64,000 nucleotides of DNA from Biomphalaria glabrata (lineage: Eukaryota > Mollusca > Gastropoda > Planorbidae). The notes beneath the pieces were generated by a model. It searched no databases and had not been told where the DNA came from. It saw only the letters and a program-made list of their open reading frames with translations. The stretch spans positions 29,250,697 through 29,314,696 of the forward strand of contig NC_074713.1 of NCBI RefSeq assembly GCF_947242115.1. The letters are read 5' to 3'. Of the stretch, positions 1 to 14,000 are shown piece by piece. Position 1 is the stretch's first letter, and each line of letters opens with the position of its first letter. A program made the translations under genes and the position numbers.

Positions 1-3000
1 ATTCTAATACTTGGGTTGAAATCTCAATTGTAGAGCAAAGGTGAGAAACCATTTGAACATTCAAATACTTGGGTTTAAATCTCAATAGTAGACCAAAGGT
101 GGAACAACAGTTAAACATTCAAATACTTGGGTTGAAATCTCAATTGTAAAGCAAAGGTAAAACAACAGTTGAACATTCAAATACTTGGGTTGAAATCTCA
201 ATTGTAGAGCAAAGGTAAAACAACAGTTGAACATTCAAATACTTGGGTTGAAATCTCAATTGTAGAGCAAAGGTGAGACAACAGTTTAACATTCAAATAC
301 TTGGGTTGAAATCTCAATTGTAGAGCAAAGGTGAGACAACATTTAAACATTCAAATACTTGGGTTTAAATCTCAATTGTAGAGCAAAGGTGAGACAACAG
401 TTGAACATTCAATACTTGGGTTTAAATCTCAATTGTAGAGCAAAGGTGGAACAACAGTTGAACATTCAAATACTTGGGTTGAAATCTCAATTGTAGAGCA
501 AAGGTGAGACAACAGTTGAACATTCAAATACTTGGGTTTAAATCTCAATTGTAGAGCAAAGGTGAGACAACAGTTGAACATTCAAATACTTTGGTTGAAA
601 TCTCAATTGTAAAGCAAAGGTAAAACAACAGTTGAACATTCAAATACTTGGGTTTAACTCTCAATTGTAGAGCAAAGGTAAAACAACAGTTGAACATTCA
701 AATACTTGGGTTTAAATCTCAATTGTAGAGCAAAGGTGAGACAACAGTTTAACATTCAAATACTTGGGTTGAAATCTTAATTGTAGAGCAATGGTGAAAC
801 AACAGTTCAACATTCAAATACTTGGGTTGAAATCTCAATTGTAGAGTAAAGGTAGGACAACAGTTGAACATTCAAATACTTCGGTTGGAATCTCAATTGT
901 AGAGCAAATGTGGAACAACAGTTGAACATTCAAATACTTGGGTTGAAATCTCAATTGTAGAGCAAAGGTGAGACAACAGTTTAACATTCAAATACTTGGG
1001 TTGAAATCTCAATTGTAGAGTAAAGGTAGGACAACAGTTACACATTCAAATACTTCGGTTGGAATCTCAATTGTAGAGCAAAGGTGGAACAACAGTTGAA
1101 CATTCAAATACTTGGGTTGAAATCTCAATTGTAGAGCAAAGGTGAGACAACAGTTTAACATTCAAATACTTGGGTTAAAATCTCAATTGTAGAACAAAGG
1201 TGGAACAACAGTTCATCATTCAAATACTTGGGTTGAAATCTCAATTGTATAGCAAAGGTAGAACAACAGTTGAACATTCAAATACTTGGGTTTAAATCTC
1301 AATTGTAGAGCAAAGGTGAGATAACAGTTGAACATTCAAATACTTGGGTTGAAATCTCAATTGTAAAGCAAAGGTAAAACAACAGTTGAACATTCAAATA
1401 CTTGGGTTTAACTCTCAATTGTAGAGCAAAGGTGGAACAACAGTTCAACATTCAAATACTTGGGTTGAAATCTCAATTGAAAAGCAAAGGTAGAACAACA
1501 GTTGAACATTCAAATACTTGGGTTGAAATCTCAATTGTAGAGCAAAGGTGAGACAACAGTTGAACATTCAAATACTTGGGCTTAAATCTCAATTGTAGAG
1601 CAAATGTGGAACAACAGTTGAACATTCAAATACTTGGGTTGAAATCTTAATTGTAGAGCAAAGGTGAAACAACAGTTGAACATTCAAATACTTGGGTTTA
1701 AATCTTAATTGTAGAGCAAAGGTGAGACAACAGTTTAACATTCAAATACTTGGGTTTAAATCTCAATTCTAGAGTAAAGGTGGGACAACAGTTCAACATT
1801 CAAATACTTGGGTTGAAATCTCAATTATAAAGCAAAGGTAGAACAACAGTTGAACATTCAAATACTTGGGTTGAAATCTCAATTGTAGAGCAAAGGTGAG
1901 ACAACAGTTGAACATTCAAATACTTTAGTTTAAATCTCAATTGTAAAGCAAAGGTAAAACAACAGTTGAACATTCTAATACTTGGGTTGAAATCTCAATT
2001 GTAGAGCAAAGGTGAGAAACCATTTGAACATTCAAATACTTGGGTTTAAATCTCAATTGTAGACCAAAGGTGGAACAACAGTTAAACATTCAAATACTTG
2101 GGTTGAAATCTCAATTGTAAAGCAAAGGTAAAACAACAGTTGAACATTCAAATACTTGGGTTGAAATCTCAATTGTAGAGCAAAGGTAAAACAACAGTTG
2201 AACATTCAAATACTTGGGTTGAAATCTCAATTGTAGAGCAAAGGTGAGACAACAGTTTAACATTCAAATACTTGGGTTGAAATCTCAATTGTAGAGCAAA
2301 GGTGAGACAACATTTAAACATTCAAATACTTGGGTTTAAATCTCAATTGTAGAGCAAAGGTGAGACAACAGTTGAACATTCAATACTTGGGTTTAAATCT
2401 CAATTGTAGAGCAAATGTGGAACAACAGTTCAACATTCAAATACTTGGGTTGAAATCTCAATTGTAGAGCAAAGGTGAGACAACAGTTTAACATTCAAAT
2501 ACTTGGGTTTAAATCTCAATTGTAGAGCAAAGGTGAGACAACAGTTGAACATTCAAATACTTGGGTTTAAATCTCAATTGTAGAGCAAAGGTGAGACAAC
2601 AGTTGTACATTCAAATACTTGGGTTGAAATCTCAATTGTAGAGCAAAGGTGAGACAACAGTTTAACATTCAAATACTTGGGTTGAAATCTTAATTGTAGA
2701 GCAAAGGTGAAACAACAGTTCAACATTCAAATACTTGGGTTGAAATCTCAATTGTAAAGCAAAGGTAAAACAACAGTTGAACATTCAAATACTTAAGTTT
2801 TAGTCTCAACTGTAGAGCAAAAGTAAAACAACAGTTTAACATTCAAATACTTGGGTTGAAATCTCAATTGTAGAGTAAAGGTGGGACAACAGTTCAACAT
2901 TCAAATACTTGGGTTGAAATCTCAATTGTAAAGCATAGGTAGAACAACAGTTGAACATTCAAATACTTGGGTTGAAATCTCAATTGTAAAGCAAAGGTAG

Positions 3001-6000
3001 AACAACAGTTGAACATTCAAATACTTGGGTTGAAATCTCAATAGTAGAGCAAAGGTGGAACAACAGTTGAACATTCAAATACTTGGGTTTAAATCTCAAT
3101 TGTAGAGCAAAGGTGAGATAATAGTTAAACATTCAAATACTTGGGTTGAAATCTCAATTGTATAGCAAAGGTAAAACAACAGTTGAACATTCAAATACTT
3201 GGGTTTAACTCTCAATTGTAGAGCAAAGGTGGAACAACAGTTTAACATTCAAATACTTGGGTTTAAATCTCAATTGTAGAGCAAAGGTGAGACAACAGTT
3301 TAACATTCAAATACTTGGGTTTAAATCTCAATTGTAGAGCAAAGGTGAGACAACAGTTGAACATTCAAATACTTGGGTTGAAATCTCAATTGTAAAGCAA
3401 AGGTAAAACAACAGTTGAACATTCAAATACTAGGGTTGAAATCTCAATTGTAGAGCAAAGGTGAGACAACAGTTTAACATTCAAATACTTGGGTTTAAAT
3501 CTCAATTGTAGAGCAAAGGTGAGACAACAGTTGAACATTCAAATACTTGGGTTTAAATCTCAATTGTAGAGCAAAGGTGAGACAACAGTTGTACATTCAA
3601 ATACTTGGGTTGAAATCTCTATTGTAGAGCAAAGGTGAGACAACAGTTTAACATTCAAATACTTGGGTTAAAATCTTAATTGTAGAGCAAAGGTGAAACA
3701 ACAGTTCAACATTCAAATACTTGGGTTGAAATCTCAATTGTAAAGCAAAGGTAAAACAACAGTTGAACATTCAAATACTTAAGTTTTAGTCTCAACTGTA
3801 GAGCAAAAGTAAAACAACAGTTTAACATTCGAATACTTGGGTTTAAATCTCAATTATAGAGTAAAGGTGGAACAACAGTTGAACATTCGAATACTTAGGT
3901 TTAAGTCTCAATTGTAGAGCAAAGGTGAGACAACAGTTGAACATTCAAATACTTGGGTTTAAATTTCAATTGTAGAGTAAAGGTGAGACAACAGTTGAAC
4001 ATTCAAATACTTGGGTTGAAATCTCAATTGTAGAGTAATGGTGGAACAACAGTTGAACATTCAAATACTTGGGCTTAAATCTCAATTGTAGAGCAAAGGT
4101 GGAACAACAGTTAAACATTCAATACTTGGGTTTAAATCTCAATTGTAGAGCAAAAGTGGAACAACAGTTGAACATTCAAATACTTGGGTTTAAATCTCAA
4201 TTGTAGAGCAAAGGTGAGACAACAGTTTAACATTCAAATACTTGGGTTGAAATCTCAATTCTAGAGTAAAGGTGGGACAACAGTTCAACATTCAAATACT
4301 TGTGTTGAAATCTCAATTGTAAAGCAAAGGTAGAACAACAGTTGAACATTCAAATACTTGGGTTGAAATCTCAATTGTAGAGCAAAGGTGAGACAACAGT
4401 TTAACATTCAAATACTTGGGTTTAAATCTCAATTGTAGAGCAAAGGTGAGACAACAGTTGAACATTCAAATACTGGGGTTGAAATCTCAATTGTAAAGCA
4501 AAGGTAAAACAACAGTTGAACATTCAAATACTTGGGTTTAAATCTCAATTGTAGAGCAAAGGTGAGACAACAGTTGAACATTCAAATACTTGGGTTTAAA
4601 TCTCAATTGTAAAGCAAAGGTAAAACAACAGTTGAACATTCAAATACTTGGGTTGAAATCTCAATTGTAGAGCAAAGGTGAGACAACATTTGAACATTCA
4701 AATACTTGGGTTTAAATCTCAATTGTAGAGCAAAGGTGAGATAACAGTTTAACATTCAAATACTTGGGTTGAAATCTCAATTGTAGAGTAAAGGTGGGAC
4801 AACAGTTCAACATTCAAATACTTGGGTTGAAATCTCAATTGTAAAGCAAAGGTAGAACAACAGTTGAACATTCAAATACTTGGGTTGAAATCTCAATTGT
4901 AGAGCAAAGGTGAGACAACAGTTGAACATTGAAATACTTGGGTTTAAATCTCAATTGTAGAGCAAAGGTGAGACAACAGTTGAACATTCAAATACTTGGG
5001 TTGAAATCTCAATTGTAAAGCAAAGGTAAAACAACAGTTTAACATTCAAATAATTGGGTTTAACTCTCAATTGTAGAGCAAAGGTGGAACAACAGTTAAA
5101 CATTCAAATACTTGGGTTTAAATCTTAATTGAAGAGCAAAGGTGTGACAACAGTTGAACATTCAAACACTTGGGTTGAAATCTCAATTGTAAAGCAAAGG
5201 TAAAACAACAGTTTAACATTCAAATACTTGGGTTGAAATCTCAATTCTAGAGTAAAGGTGGGACAACAGTTCAACATTCAAATACTTGGGTTGAAATCTC
5301 AATTATAAAGCAAAGGTAGAACAACAGTTGAACATTCAAATACTTGGGTTGAAATCTCAATTGTAGAGCAAAGGTGAGACAACAGTTGAACATTCAAATA
5401 CTTGGGTTTAAATCTCAATTGTAGAGCAAAGGTGAGACAACAGTTGAACATTCAAATACTTGGGTTGAAATCTTAATTGTAAAGCAAATGTAAAACAACA
5501 GTTGAACATTCAAATACTTGGGTTGAAATCTCAATTGTAAAGCAAAGGTAAAACAACAGTTTAACATTCAAATACTTGGGTTGAAATCTCAATTGTAGAG
5601 TAAAGGTGGGACAACAGTTCAACATTCAAATACTTGGGTTGAAATCTCAATTATAAAGCAAAGGTAGAACAACAGTTGAACATTCAAATACTTGGGTTGA
5701 AATCTCAATTGTAGAGCAAAGGTGAGACAACAGTTGAACATTCAATTACTTGGGTTTAAATCTCAATTGTAGAGCAAAGGTGAGACAACAGTTGAACATT
5801 CAAATACTTGGGTTGAAATCTCAATTGTAAAGCAAATGTAAAACAACAGTTGAACATTCAAATACTTGGGTTTAACTCTCAATTGTAGAGCAAAGGTGGA
5901 ACAACAGTTAAACATTCAAATACTTGGGTTTAAATCTCAATTGTAGAGCAAAGGTGTGACAACAGTTGAACATTCAAATACTTGGGTTTAACTCTCAATT

Positions 6001-8060
6001 GTAGAGCAAAGGTGAGACAACAGTTTAACATTCAAATACTTGGGTTTAAATCTCAATTGTAGAGCAAAGGTGAGACAACATTTGAACATTCAAATACTTG
6101 GGTTTAAATCTCTATTGTAGAGCAAAGGTGGAACAACAGTTGAACATTCAAATACTTGGGCTTAAATTTCAATTGTAGAGCAAAGGTGGAACAACAGTTG
6201 AACATTCAATATTTGGGTTTAAATCTCAATTGTAGAGCAAAGGTGGAACAACATTTGAACATTCAAATACTTGGGTTGAAATCTCAATTGTAGAGCAAAG
6301 GTAGAACAACAGTTTAACATTCAAATACTTGGGTTGAAATCTCAATTGTAGAGTAAAGGTGGGACAACAGTTCAACATTTAAATACTTGGGTTGAAATCT
6401 CAATTGTAAAGCATAGGTAGAACAACAGTTGAACATTCAAATACTTGGGTTGAAATCTCAATTGTAGAGCAAGGGTGAGACAACAGTCTAACATTCAAAT
6501 ACTTGGGTTTAAATCTCAATTGTAGAGCAAAGGTGAGACAACAGTTGAACATTCAAATACTTGGGTTGAAATCTCAATTGTAGAGCAAAGGTGAGACAAC
6601 ATTTGAACATTCAAATACTTGGGTTTAAATCTCAATTGTAGAGCAAAGGTGGAACAACAGTTAAACATACAAATACTTGGGTTTAACTCTCAATTGTAGA
6701 GCAAAGGTGGAACAACAGTTAAACATTCAAATACTTGGGTTTAAATCTCAATTGTAGAGCAAAGGTGTGACAACAGTTGAACATTCAAATACTTGGGTTT
6801 AACTCTCAATTGTATAGCAAAGGTGAGACAACAGTTTAACATTCAAATACTTGGGTTTAAATCTCATTTGTAGAGCAAAGGTGAGACAACAGTTGAACAT
6901 TCAAATACTTGGGTTGAAATCTCAATTGTAAAGCAAAGGTAAAACAACAGTTGAACATTCAAATACTTGGGTTTAAATCTCAATTGTAGAGCAAAGGTGA
7001 GACTACATTTGAACATTCAAATACTTGGGTTTAAATCTCAATTGTAGAGCAAAGATGGAATAACAGTTGAACATACAAATACTTGTGCTTAAATCTCAAT
7101 TGTAGAGCAAAGGTGGAACAACAGTTGAACATTCAATACTTGGGTTTAAATCTCAATTGTAGAGCAAAGGTGAGACAACAGTTTAACATTCAAATACTTG
7201 GGTTGAAATCTCAATTGTAGAGTAAAGGTGGGACAACAGTTCAACATTCAAATACTTGGGTTGAAATCTCAATTGTAAAGCAAAGGTAGAACAACAGTTG
7301 AACATTCAAATACTTGGGTTGAAATCTCAATTGTAGAGCAAAGGTGAGACAACAGTTGAACATTCAAATACTTGGGTTTAAATCTCAATTGTAGAGCAAA
7401 GGTGGAACAACAGTTGAACATTCAAATACTTGGGTTGAAATCTCAATTGTAAAGCAAAGGTAAAACAACAGTTGAACATTCAAATACTTCGGTTTAACTC
7501 TCAATTGTAGAGCAAAAGTGGAACAACAGTTGAACATTCAAATACTTGGGTTTAAATCTCAATTGTAGAGCAAAGGTGAGACAACAGTTTAACATTCAAA
7601 TACTTGGGTTGAAATCTCAATTGTAGAGTAAAGGTGGGACAACAGTTCAACATTCAAATACTTGGGTTGAAATCTCAATTGTAAAGCAAAGGTAGAACAA
7701 CAGTTGAACATTCGAATACTTGGGTTGAAATCTCAATTGTAGAGCAAAGGTGGAACAATAGTTGAACATTCAATAACTTGGGTTTAACTCTCAATTGTAG
7801 AGCAAAGGTGGAACAACAGTTGAACATTCAAATACTTGGGTTTAAATCTCAATTGTAGAGCAAAGGTGAGACAACAGTTGAACATTCAAATACTTTGGTT
7901 GAAATCTCAATTGTAAAGCAAAGGTAGAACAACAGTTGAACATTCGAATACTTGGGTTGAAATCTCAATTGTAGAGCAAAGGTGGAACAATAGTTGAACA
8001 TTCAATAACTTGGGTTTAAATCTCAATTGTAGAGCAAAGGTGGAACAACAGTTGAACATT
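1..8060. repeat. 58-bp satellite array, about 139 monomers
   Basis: A head-to-tail array fills the first eighth of the window and continues past its left edge. Each monomer is 58 bp and carries the words CAAATACTTGGGTT, TCTCAATTGTAGAGCAAAGG and ACAACAGTTGAACATT. Monomers differ at a few favoured positions (GGTTGAAAT or GGTTTAAAT; GTGAGAC, GTGGAAC or GTAAAAC; AGAGC, AAAGC or AGAGT). A few monomers are 57 bp, having lost one A in CATTCAAATAC. Variant patterns recur at multiples of 17 monomers (986 bp). There are also local four-monomer duplications (7711 and 7943). The array ends sharply at 8060. I see no coding capacity; it is probably heterochromatic or structural DNA, though its function is not visible. 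Confidence 0.97.
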
Positions 8061-8666
8061 TATTGAAGAATATATTTTCTTGACTTTCATGATTTAGTGG
8101 CATTGTCAAAACATTGCCGCTATTTTCGTACACAAACCATTGAGACAACATAAATATTTACTATAGATATATTTCACTTGCATTGATTTATTTGAAAGAA
8201 CATTGTCAATATTTTTTCATTTGACTATGTAACCATTGTCAATATTTTTCATTTGATTATGTAACCTGACTGGATAAATTAAGTATATTAGTATACGGTC
8301 ATTTTTCACGGCTGCTCATTCTGTTGTAAAATTAATAATGAAAGCATTCTATTGATGAATTGAGAATTTACTTTGACATTTTGTGTAAAAAAAAAAACAC
8401 TTGCTTTTTAAGTAATGTTGACAACTATGAGTACTGTCTACACAGACAATTTTTTTTTCAAATATTGTGAAGTCACATGAGACGATATATTAGTCTCATC
8501 AAATTTTTTGATAGCATGATAAGACATGTGCAAGAGATTGTAGAACACATTGTACATTTGTATAAATTATTTTTTCTCCCAAAAGATGTGACTATACACA
8601 TAATTGTATTGATACTTAAATTTTGAAAGATTTTTGGCAAAATCTTTTTTGAGGGAAAGGGCGTAA
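8061..8666. other. AT-rich non-coding spacer with a short tandem duplication
   Basis: I find no gene here. The word CATTGTCAATATTTTT followed by CATTTGA and TATGTAAC occurs twice in tandem (8201-8233 and 8234-8265). The right end (8651-8661) is a purine run, GAGGGAAAGGG, directly before the LTR-like segment. Part of this stretch could therefore be internal sequence of the same element. Confidence 0.4.
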
Positions 8667-9059
8667 TGTCACAGTCTTAGTTGACATTGCATGATCTAAA
8701 GTTCACGTCATGTTAAGAGTTTCAAAGACACGTGGAATTACTGATGTAGAAAACAGGAAGTAGAATGAATAAAGTTGACTTTGAGTTCAGTCAAGTCAAG
8801 TCAGTAAGGTCTTGCTCCCGGTCCAGGAAGGTTGGACGTTTCTTTCTGGACTGGTGTATATACATGTATATAGCATGAAAGCCGATGGACTAGTGATTGT
8901 TGATTAATTATATTTGAGAGTTGATTTCATCATGTGCTTATTGAATATTAAAGTATTATTCGTATTTCAATGGATATCTATAGTTAGAGCTCCAGTGTAC
9001 CTAGTAGTAATTGTTCTTATTGTTACCCGCTGAGATGCGGACGTGATTTGTAACTAACA
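8667..9059 (+). mobile_element. Probable LTR of an old LTR retrotransposon (fossil)
   Basis: A 393-bp segment begins TGTCACAG and ends CTAACA. It is preceded by a polypurine tract and contains an AATAAA at about 8768 and TATA-like words near 8855. These are the usual parts of a Ty3/Gypsy-type LTR. No second copy is in the window, so identity and family are tentative. It looks like an isolated fossil with no recognisable gag or pol beside it. Confidence 0.35.
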
Positions 9060-9237
9060 TATATTGGTTACATTTGATACCACTGTTAGGCGGATAGGAT
9101 TGTTTATTATTTCTTTACTTGTAGCACTAACAAGGAGTGCAGTTTATTATTGTGTTGTAAAAAAAACTTCACGTTTGTCTGCTGAAACGGACTTCAGTCA
9201 GTTTATAGTATTTGTCTTGTCACGTGTCATTTACAGA

Positions 9238-10442
9238 ATGGTGTGAGCACATTATGTTTGTCTAAGTGGTTTATGATGTTGCAACATATTATGTGTTCTG
9301 GGATTTTACATGTGATGCTGGTAAGTGATACTGGTCTGTAGTTTCCTGGGTCAGATTTTTCTCCTTTTTAAATAAGGGGGGGGGGGTTACATTAGCTTAT
9401 TTCCAGTCCTTTGATACTCTGCCCTGGTTAAGTGAAGCCTGAAAGAGTATTTTGAACACTGGGGCTAGCCCATTGCTTAGTTCTTTGAGTAATCTAGCTG
9501 GAATACCATCAGGTCCAGAAGCTTTATTTGGTTTGGTGTTGGCTAATAGTTTTTGAATTCCATTTTCTTGTACTACTATATCTTCTATGTTGTTTACTTG
9601 GTTCAAATTCAGTAATATGTCTTTGTCTCCTGGGGCTGAGAATGCTGATGCAAAGTATTTGTTTGTGATGTTTGCTTTAGTTTCATTATCATTATGTATT
9701 ATGTTATGTTCATCTTTTAATGGCGCTATGCCTGTTGTTTCCATTTTCTTAGACTTAATGTATGACCATAGGTTTTTGTTGTTATCTTTAGATATTACAT
9801 TGTTTATGTATTCACTCTGCAGCTGTCTGCTTACTTTTTGGGTTAAGTGTTTAATTTTTATATACTTTTTGTAAACTCTTTCTGCATTAGTTTCCTTAAA
9901 TTTTCTATATAGGTTTTAGTTTTGTTTACAGAGCTAAAACTATTATTAAACCAGCATTTATTTATTTTGTTTCATGTGTTGGTATATAATTTTCTACAAT
10001 GCTTTTAAGATGGTTTTTAATGAAATTCCAGAGGTCATCGACTGGTTGCAATGTCTTTTCTAATAAGAATGTTTATTGAAAGTTTAATGCAGCTTGGTGT
10101 AGTTGTGTTAGGTTACATTTATTCCAGAGTAAGATTTTTCTTTTGGGTTTTGTATTGGCTACTGCTTTTATCTGACTGAGTATTTTTATGATCTCATGGT
10201 CTGATAGACCAGGGATAATATCTTAATCAACTAGATCTACTAATCCAGGTCTGTTGTTTTAGAAGAGATCTAATGTGTTGTTTAATCTAGTTGGCTTTTT
10301 AATGATTTGATCTAAACTTAGGTTGTGTAAAGTTTCTATGAAAAGCTCATTTATGTCCTTAAGGTTTTGGTGTTTATCTATGGTTAGTGTTTTCCAATTT
10401 ATATCAGGTAGGTTGAAATCACCCATAATCCAAAAAACTGTG
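9238..10442 (-). mobile_element. LINE copy 1, truncated at both ends
   Basis: This is a minus-strand fragment matching 18923-20130 of LINE copy 3. It covers the end of the endonuclease domain, the linker and the first part of the reverse transcriptase. A 115-codon stretch (9397-9744) is still open and shows the KASGPDGIPARLLKEL motif; elsewhere frames are broken. It lacks the RT catalytic centre and the LINE 3' tail. That is not expected from simple 5' truncation during insertion, so later rearrangement or deletion removed the 3' half. Sequence on either side (9060-9237, 10443-10640) is unrelated to the LINE. Confidence 0.9.
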
Positions 10443-11054
10443 TTTCAGGAAAATAAATAATATTGAGTTATTAGGTTATATTATTTTCTCAAACAAATTA
10501 AGTTTGGTATTGGGAGTAGGACAAAATGAAAAAAATTTTAAACACATTTTTCAGATGAGATATTTGATACCAAGATTTTCTTTAGTTGTTTATTTCTGTT
10601 TATTTCACTACATTTCTCCAAACAAGTAAACCCTATGTTTTTGCTGTGCTACATGCATGGATGCAAGATCGCCTGCTATAGCTGCATGCCGGCAAAATCG
10701 AAGTTGAAAAAAAAAGCTTGCCGGCAAACGCCAGTCCTACTGATTGCGGCTCAGTATCAGACTTTTTTTTTTCACATTCACGTTTTGTACTTTCAAACTA
10801 AAACTTAATAAGTCGAATTCAAAGAAAGACAGGAAGTCACAATTCTTAAGTTACGGCGCATGCGCTATTTCCGAACTTTCGCTTTGTATCAAAAACGTAA
10901 ACAAAGTTAGAAACAAATCCGTATGGCCCCGGCCTGAGACGCCTAAGTTAGATCTAGCAAATAGATCTAATTCTAATAAGTTTGATTTGCCGGCATAAAA
11001 ATTGAAACCAGACCTAGAGGCTAGATCTAGTCTAGAGATCTAGATCTATTTCTA
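10443..11054. other. Intergenic, TCTAGATCT patch at the right end
   Basis: I find no gene. Two GCCGGCA words flank a short A-rich run near 10690-10730. From about 10945 to 11052 the sequence consists largely of TAGATCTA/CTAGATCT words, the low-complexity style that recurs across the window. An open stretch on the plus strand at 10744-10998 has no recognisable motif and ends inside this patch. Confidence 0.5.
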
Positions 11055-14000
11055 CATTTTAAAATTAGGTACTTCGATAAAAATTTCAAAATGATCACAA
11101 TGCAATGGGACCTATTTAGTTAGATAGAGCTTGAGAAATGCTTTCCAATGATACCAATTTTATATTGCTGAGTTAATTGTGAGGGAAGTTATTACATTTT
11201 TAGTGGCCAAAAATTAGCCTTCTTTAGCCTTTGTAAATAAAAAAAAAACTGTGACCGAAACAACTGACAGTTGAACTTAAATTAACTGTATTAAAAAAAG
11301 TCTTAAAGATATGGGGTTGAAACTTCACACTCTTTTACATTAACCAGTATTCTGTTAAAATAAATTTAAAAAATAAGACCAAGCAATAAAATCTTTGAAA
11401 AAAAAGTTAATTAATATATAAAAAAAAGCCTTCGACAAAAAATAAAAATATATGTGATTTTGTCATCATATGAGCCCAAAAATCCCAAATAAAACAAATC
11501 AGAGATCTGTATTGTGTTTTATTTTGTTTAATTATAATTCTACTGTATTTAAATAGCTATTTATATGCATCAGATAGATAATTCTTATAAATTATAAATG
11601 AAAATAGCACTACGCAGAAAAATATTTCCTAAAATTTAATGACTATAAGTTTCATAAACTTCATAAAAAAACAGTTTTAACCTTTTTGTAGAGCACTGGC
11701 AATTAATCTTTTTAAAATGCCTTAATTTAAAAATTTGATTGTAAATGAAAAATTTCTTGCTTCGGACAATAAAATAAAAAAGAAACCTTGCGATTTTTTT
11801 AGAAGTTATTAAAAGATTTTTTACTTGAATTTTTGTGCAATAATAGCTCATCATTTTAAAAATATAATGTACTCATTTATTAAAAGTTCTATTAATTTAC
11901 ATGTATATTAATAGAAAAAAAAAACACACAGAAAAAAAATTATTAGTTCGCTGAGCTAAAAATATGAAAATAAAATTGTAATATTTAATATTATTTTTTA
12001 AAGTAATTAAACTTTTACTTTAAAATTTGCAGATTACAAAGTCATTATAATAAAGACACATTCCCTCTCCATAATCTAGCATTCAAACACTATAAAAAAT
12101 AATCTAAATGAAAAATTCCTATGTGTGCTTCTAAAAATAGCTTGTGATAGACAGAAATTGACCATTTCCAGTAAATCACAGTGTTGGTTGTTACTAAAAA
12201 TAGATTTTAACCATCAACTTTGAAAATTAATATCTAAAGAGTTCGCCAAGCTACAAAGTTTAAACTAAAGAAGCTTTGTAAACAGAAGGTAAACCTATAT
12301 AAAAAATTTAAAGAAACTAATGCAGAAAGAGTTTACAAAAAGTATATAAAAATTAAACACTTAACCCAAAAAGTAAGCAGACAGCTGCAGAGTGAATACA
12401 TAAACAATGCAATATCTAAAGATAACAACAAAAACCTATGGTCATACATTAAGTCTAAGAAAATGGAAACAACAGGCATAGCGCCATTAAAAGATGAACA
12501 TAACATAACACATAATGATAATGAAACTAAAGCAAGCATCCTAAACAAATACTTTGCATCAGCATTCTCAGCCCCAGGAGACAAAGACATATTACTGAAT
12601 TTGAACCAAGTAAACAACATAGAAGATATAGTAGTACAAGAAAATGGAATTCAAAAACTATTAGCCAACACCAAACCAAATAAAGCTTCTGGACCTGATG
12701 GTATTCCAGCTAGATTACTCAAAGAACTAAGCAATGGGCTAGCCCCAGTGTTCAAAATACTCTTTCAGGCTTCACTTAACCAGGGCAGAGTACCAAAGGA
12801 CTGGAAAGAAGCTAATGTCACCCCCCTATTTAAAAAAGGAGAAAAATCTGACCCAGGAAACTACAGACCAGTATCACTTACCAGCATCACATGTAAAATC
12901 CTAGAACACATAATATGTAGCAACATCATAAACCACTTAGACAAACATAATGTCCTCACACCATACCAACATGGCTTTAGGAAATATAGATCATGTGAAA
13001 CACAACTAATAGGACTAATTGATGATTTTTCAAAAGGTTTAGATAATAGTGAACAAATAGATGCTATCTTACTAGATTTTTCTAAGGCTTTTGACAAAGT
13101 TCACCACCATAGTTTGCTTAAAAAATTAAAATATTTCGTCATTAATTGTCCACTGCATCAGTGGATTAAAGATTTTCTGATAGGGAGAGAACAAACTGTA
13201 ATAATAAATGGCTCTAAATCAACACCGATAACAGTAAACTCAGGTGTACCTCAAGGAACAGTCTTGGGTCCACTACTATTTTTAATTTACATAAATGATT
13301 TACCAAATTGCATTAGTTCAGGAACAAAAGTCAGATTATTTGCAGACGATTGCATAATATATAGAACAATAAAAACAACACAAGACACAGATATTTTACA
13401 AAGAGAATTAGATGAATTACAGAAATGGGAATCAAATTGGAGCATGTCTTTCCACCCAGAAAAATGTCAGTTGTTAAGAGTAACAAAAAAACTAAAACAA
13501 ATTAATTCCACTTATCTTATTCATGGCAAACCAGTAACACAGACTAAAAACGCAAAATACCTAGGTGTTATAATAAATGAAAAACTATCATGGAATCCAC
13601 ATATTGATGGAACTACAAAAAAATCAAACAAAGCATAAGGATTTATTAAAAGAAATTTCTATAAATCAAATAAGAACATAAAACTAAAATGTTATTTAAC
13701 CTTGGTTAGGCCAATAATAGAATATGCATCCTCCGTTTGGGACCCCTCAACTCAAGAAAACATTAAGAAACTGGAACAGACACAAAATAGAGCAGTGAGA
13801 TTCATAACAAACGAATATTCACATTTGACTAGAGTAACACCTTTAGTAAAATCACTAAATTTAGAAAGCCTTCAGGACAGAAGGCTTAAAAGTAAAGTAG
13901 CAATCATACATAAAACACTGAACCATAATCTTCAAATACAAAAACAAAATTTAATAAAATACTCTGAAAGACACAAAGATAAAGGCACATTCCTCGTCCC

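Noticed and set aside
1-8060. Regularly spaced repeats resembling a CRISPR array
   Set aside because: The whole 58-bp unit repeats with no unique spacers, in a eukaryotic context; it is a satellite.
9587-9874. 95-codon plus-strand frame, repeated at 12333-12620 (minus) and 19267-19554 (plus)
   Set aside because: It is the antisense shadow of the LINE reverse transcriptase frame and recurs only because the LINE recurs.
12861-13097. 78-codon minus-strand frame
   Set aside because: Antisense of LINE copy 2; the same shadow appears at 18790-19026.
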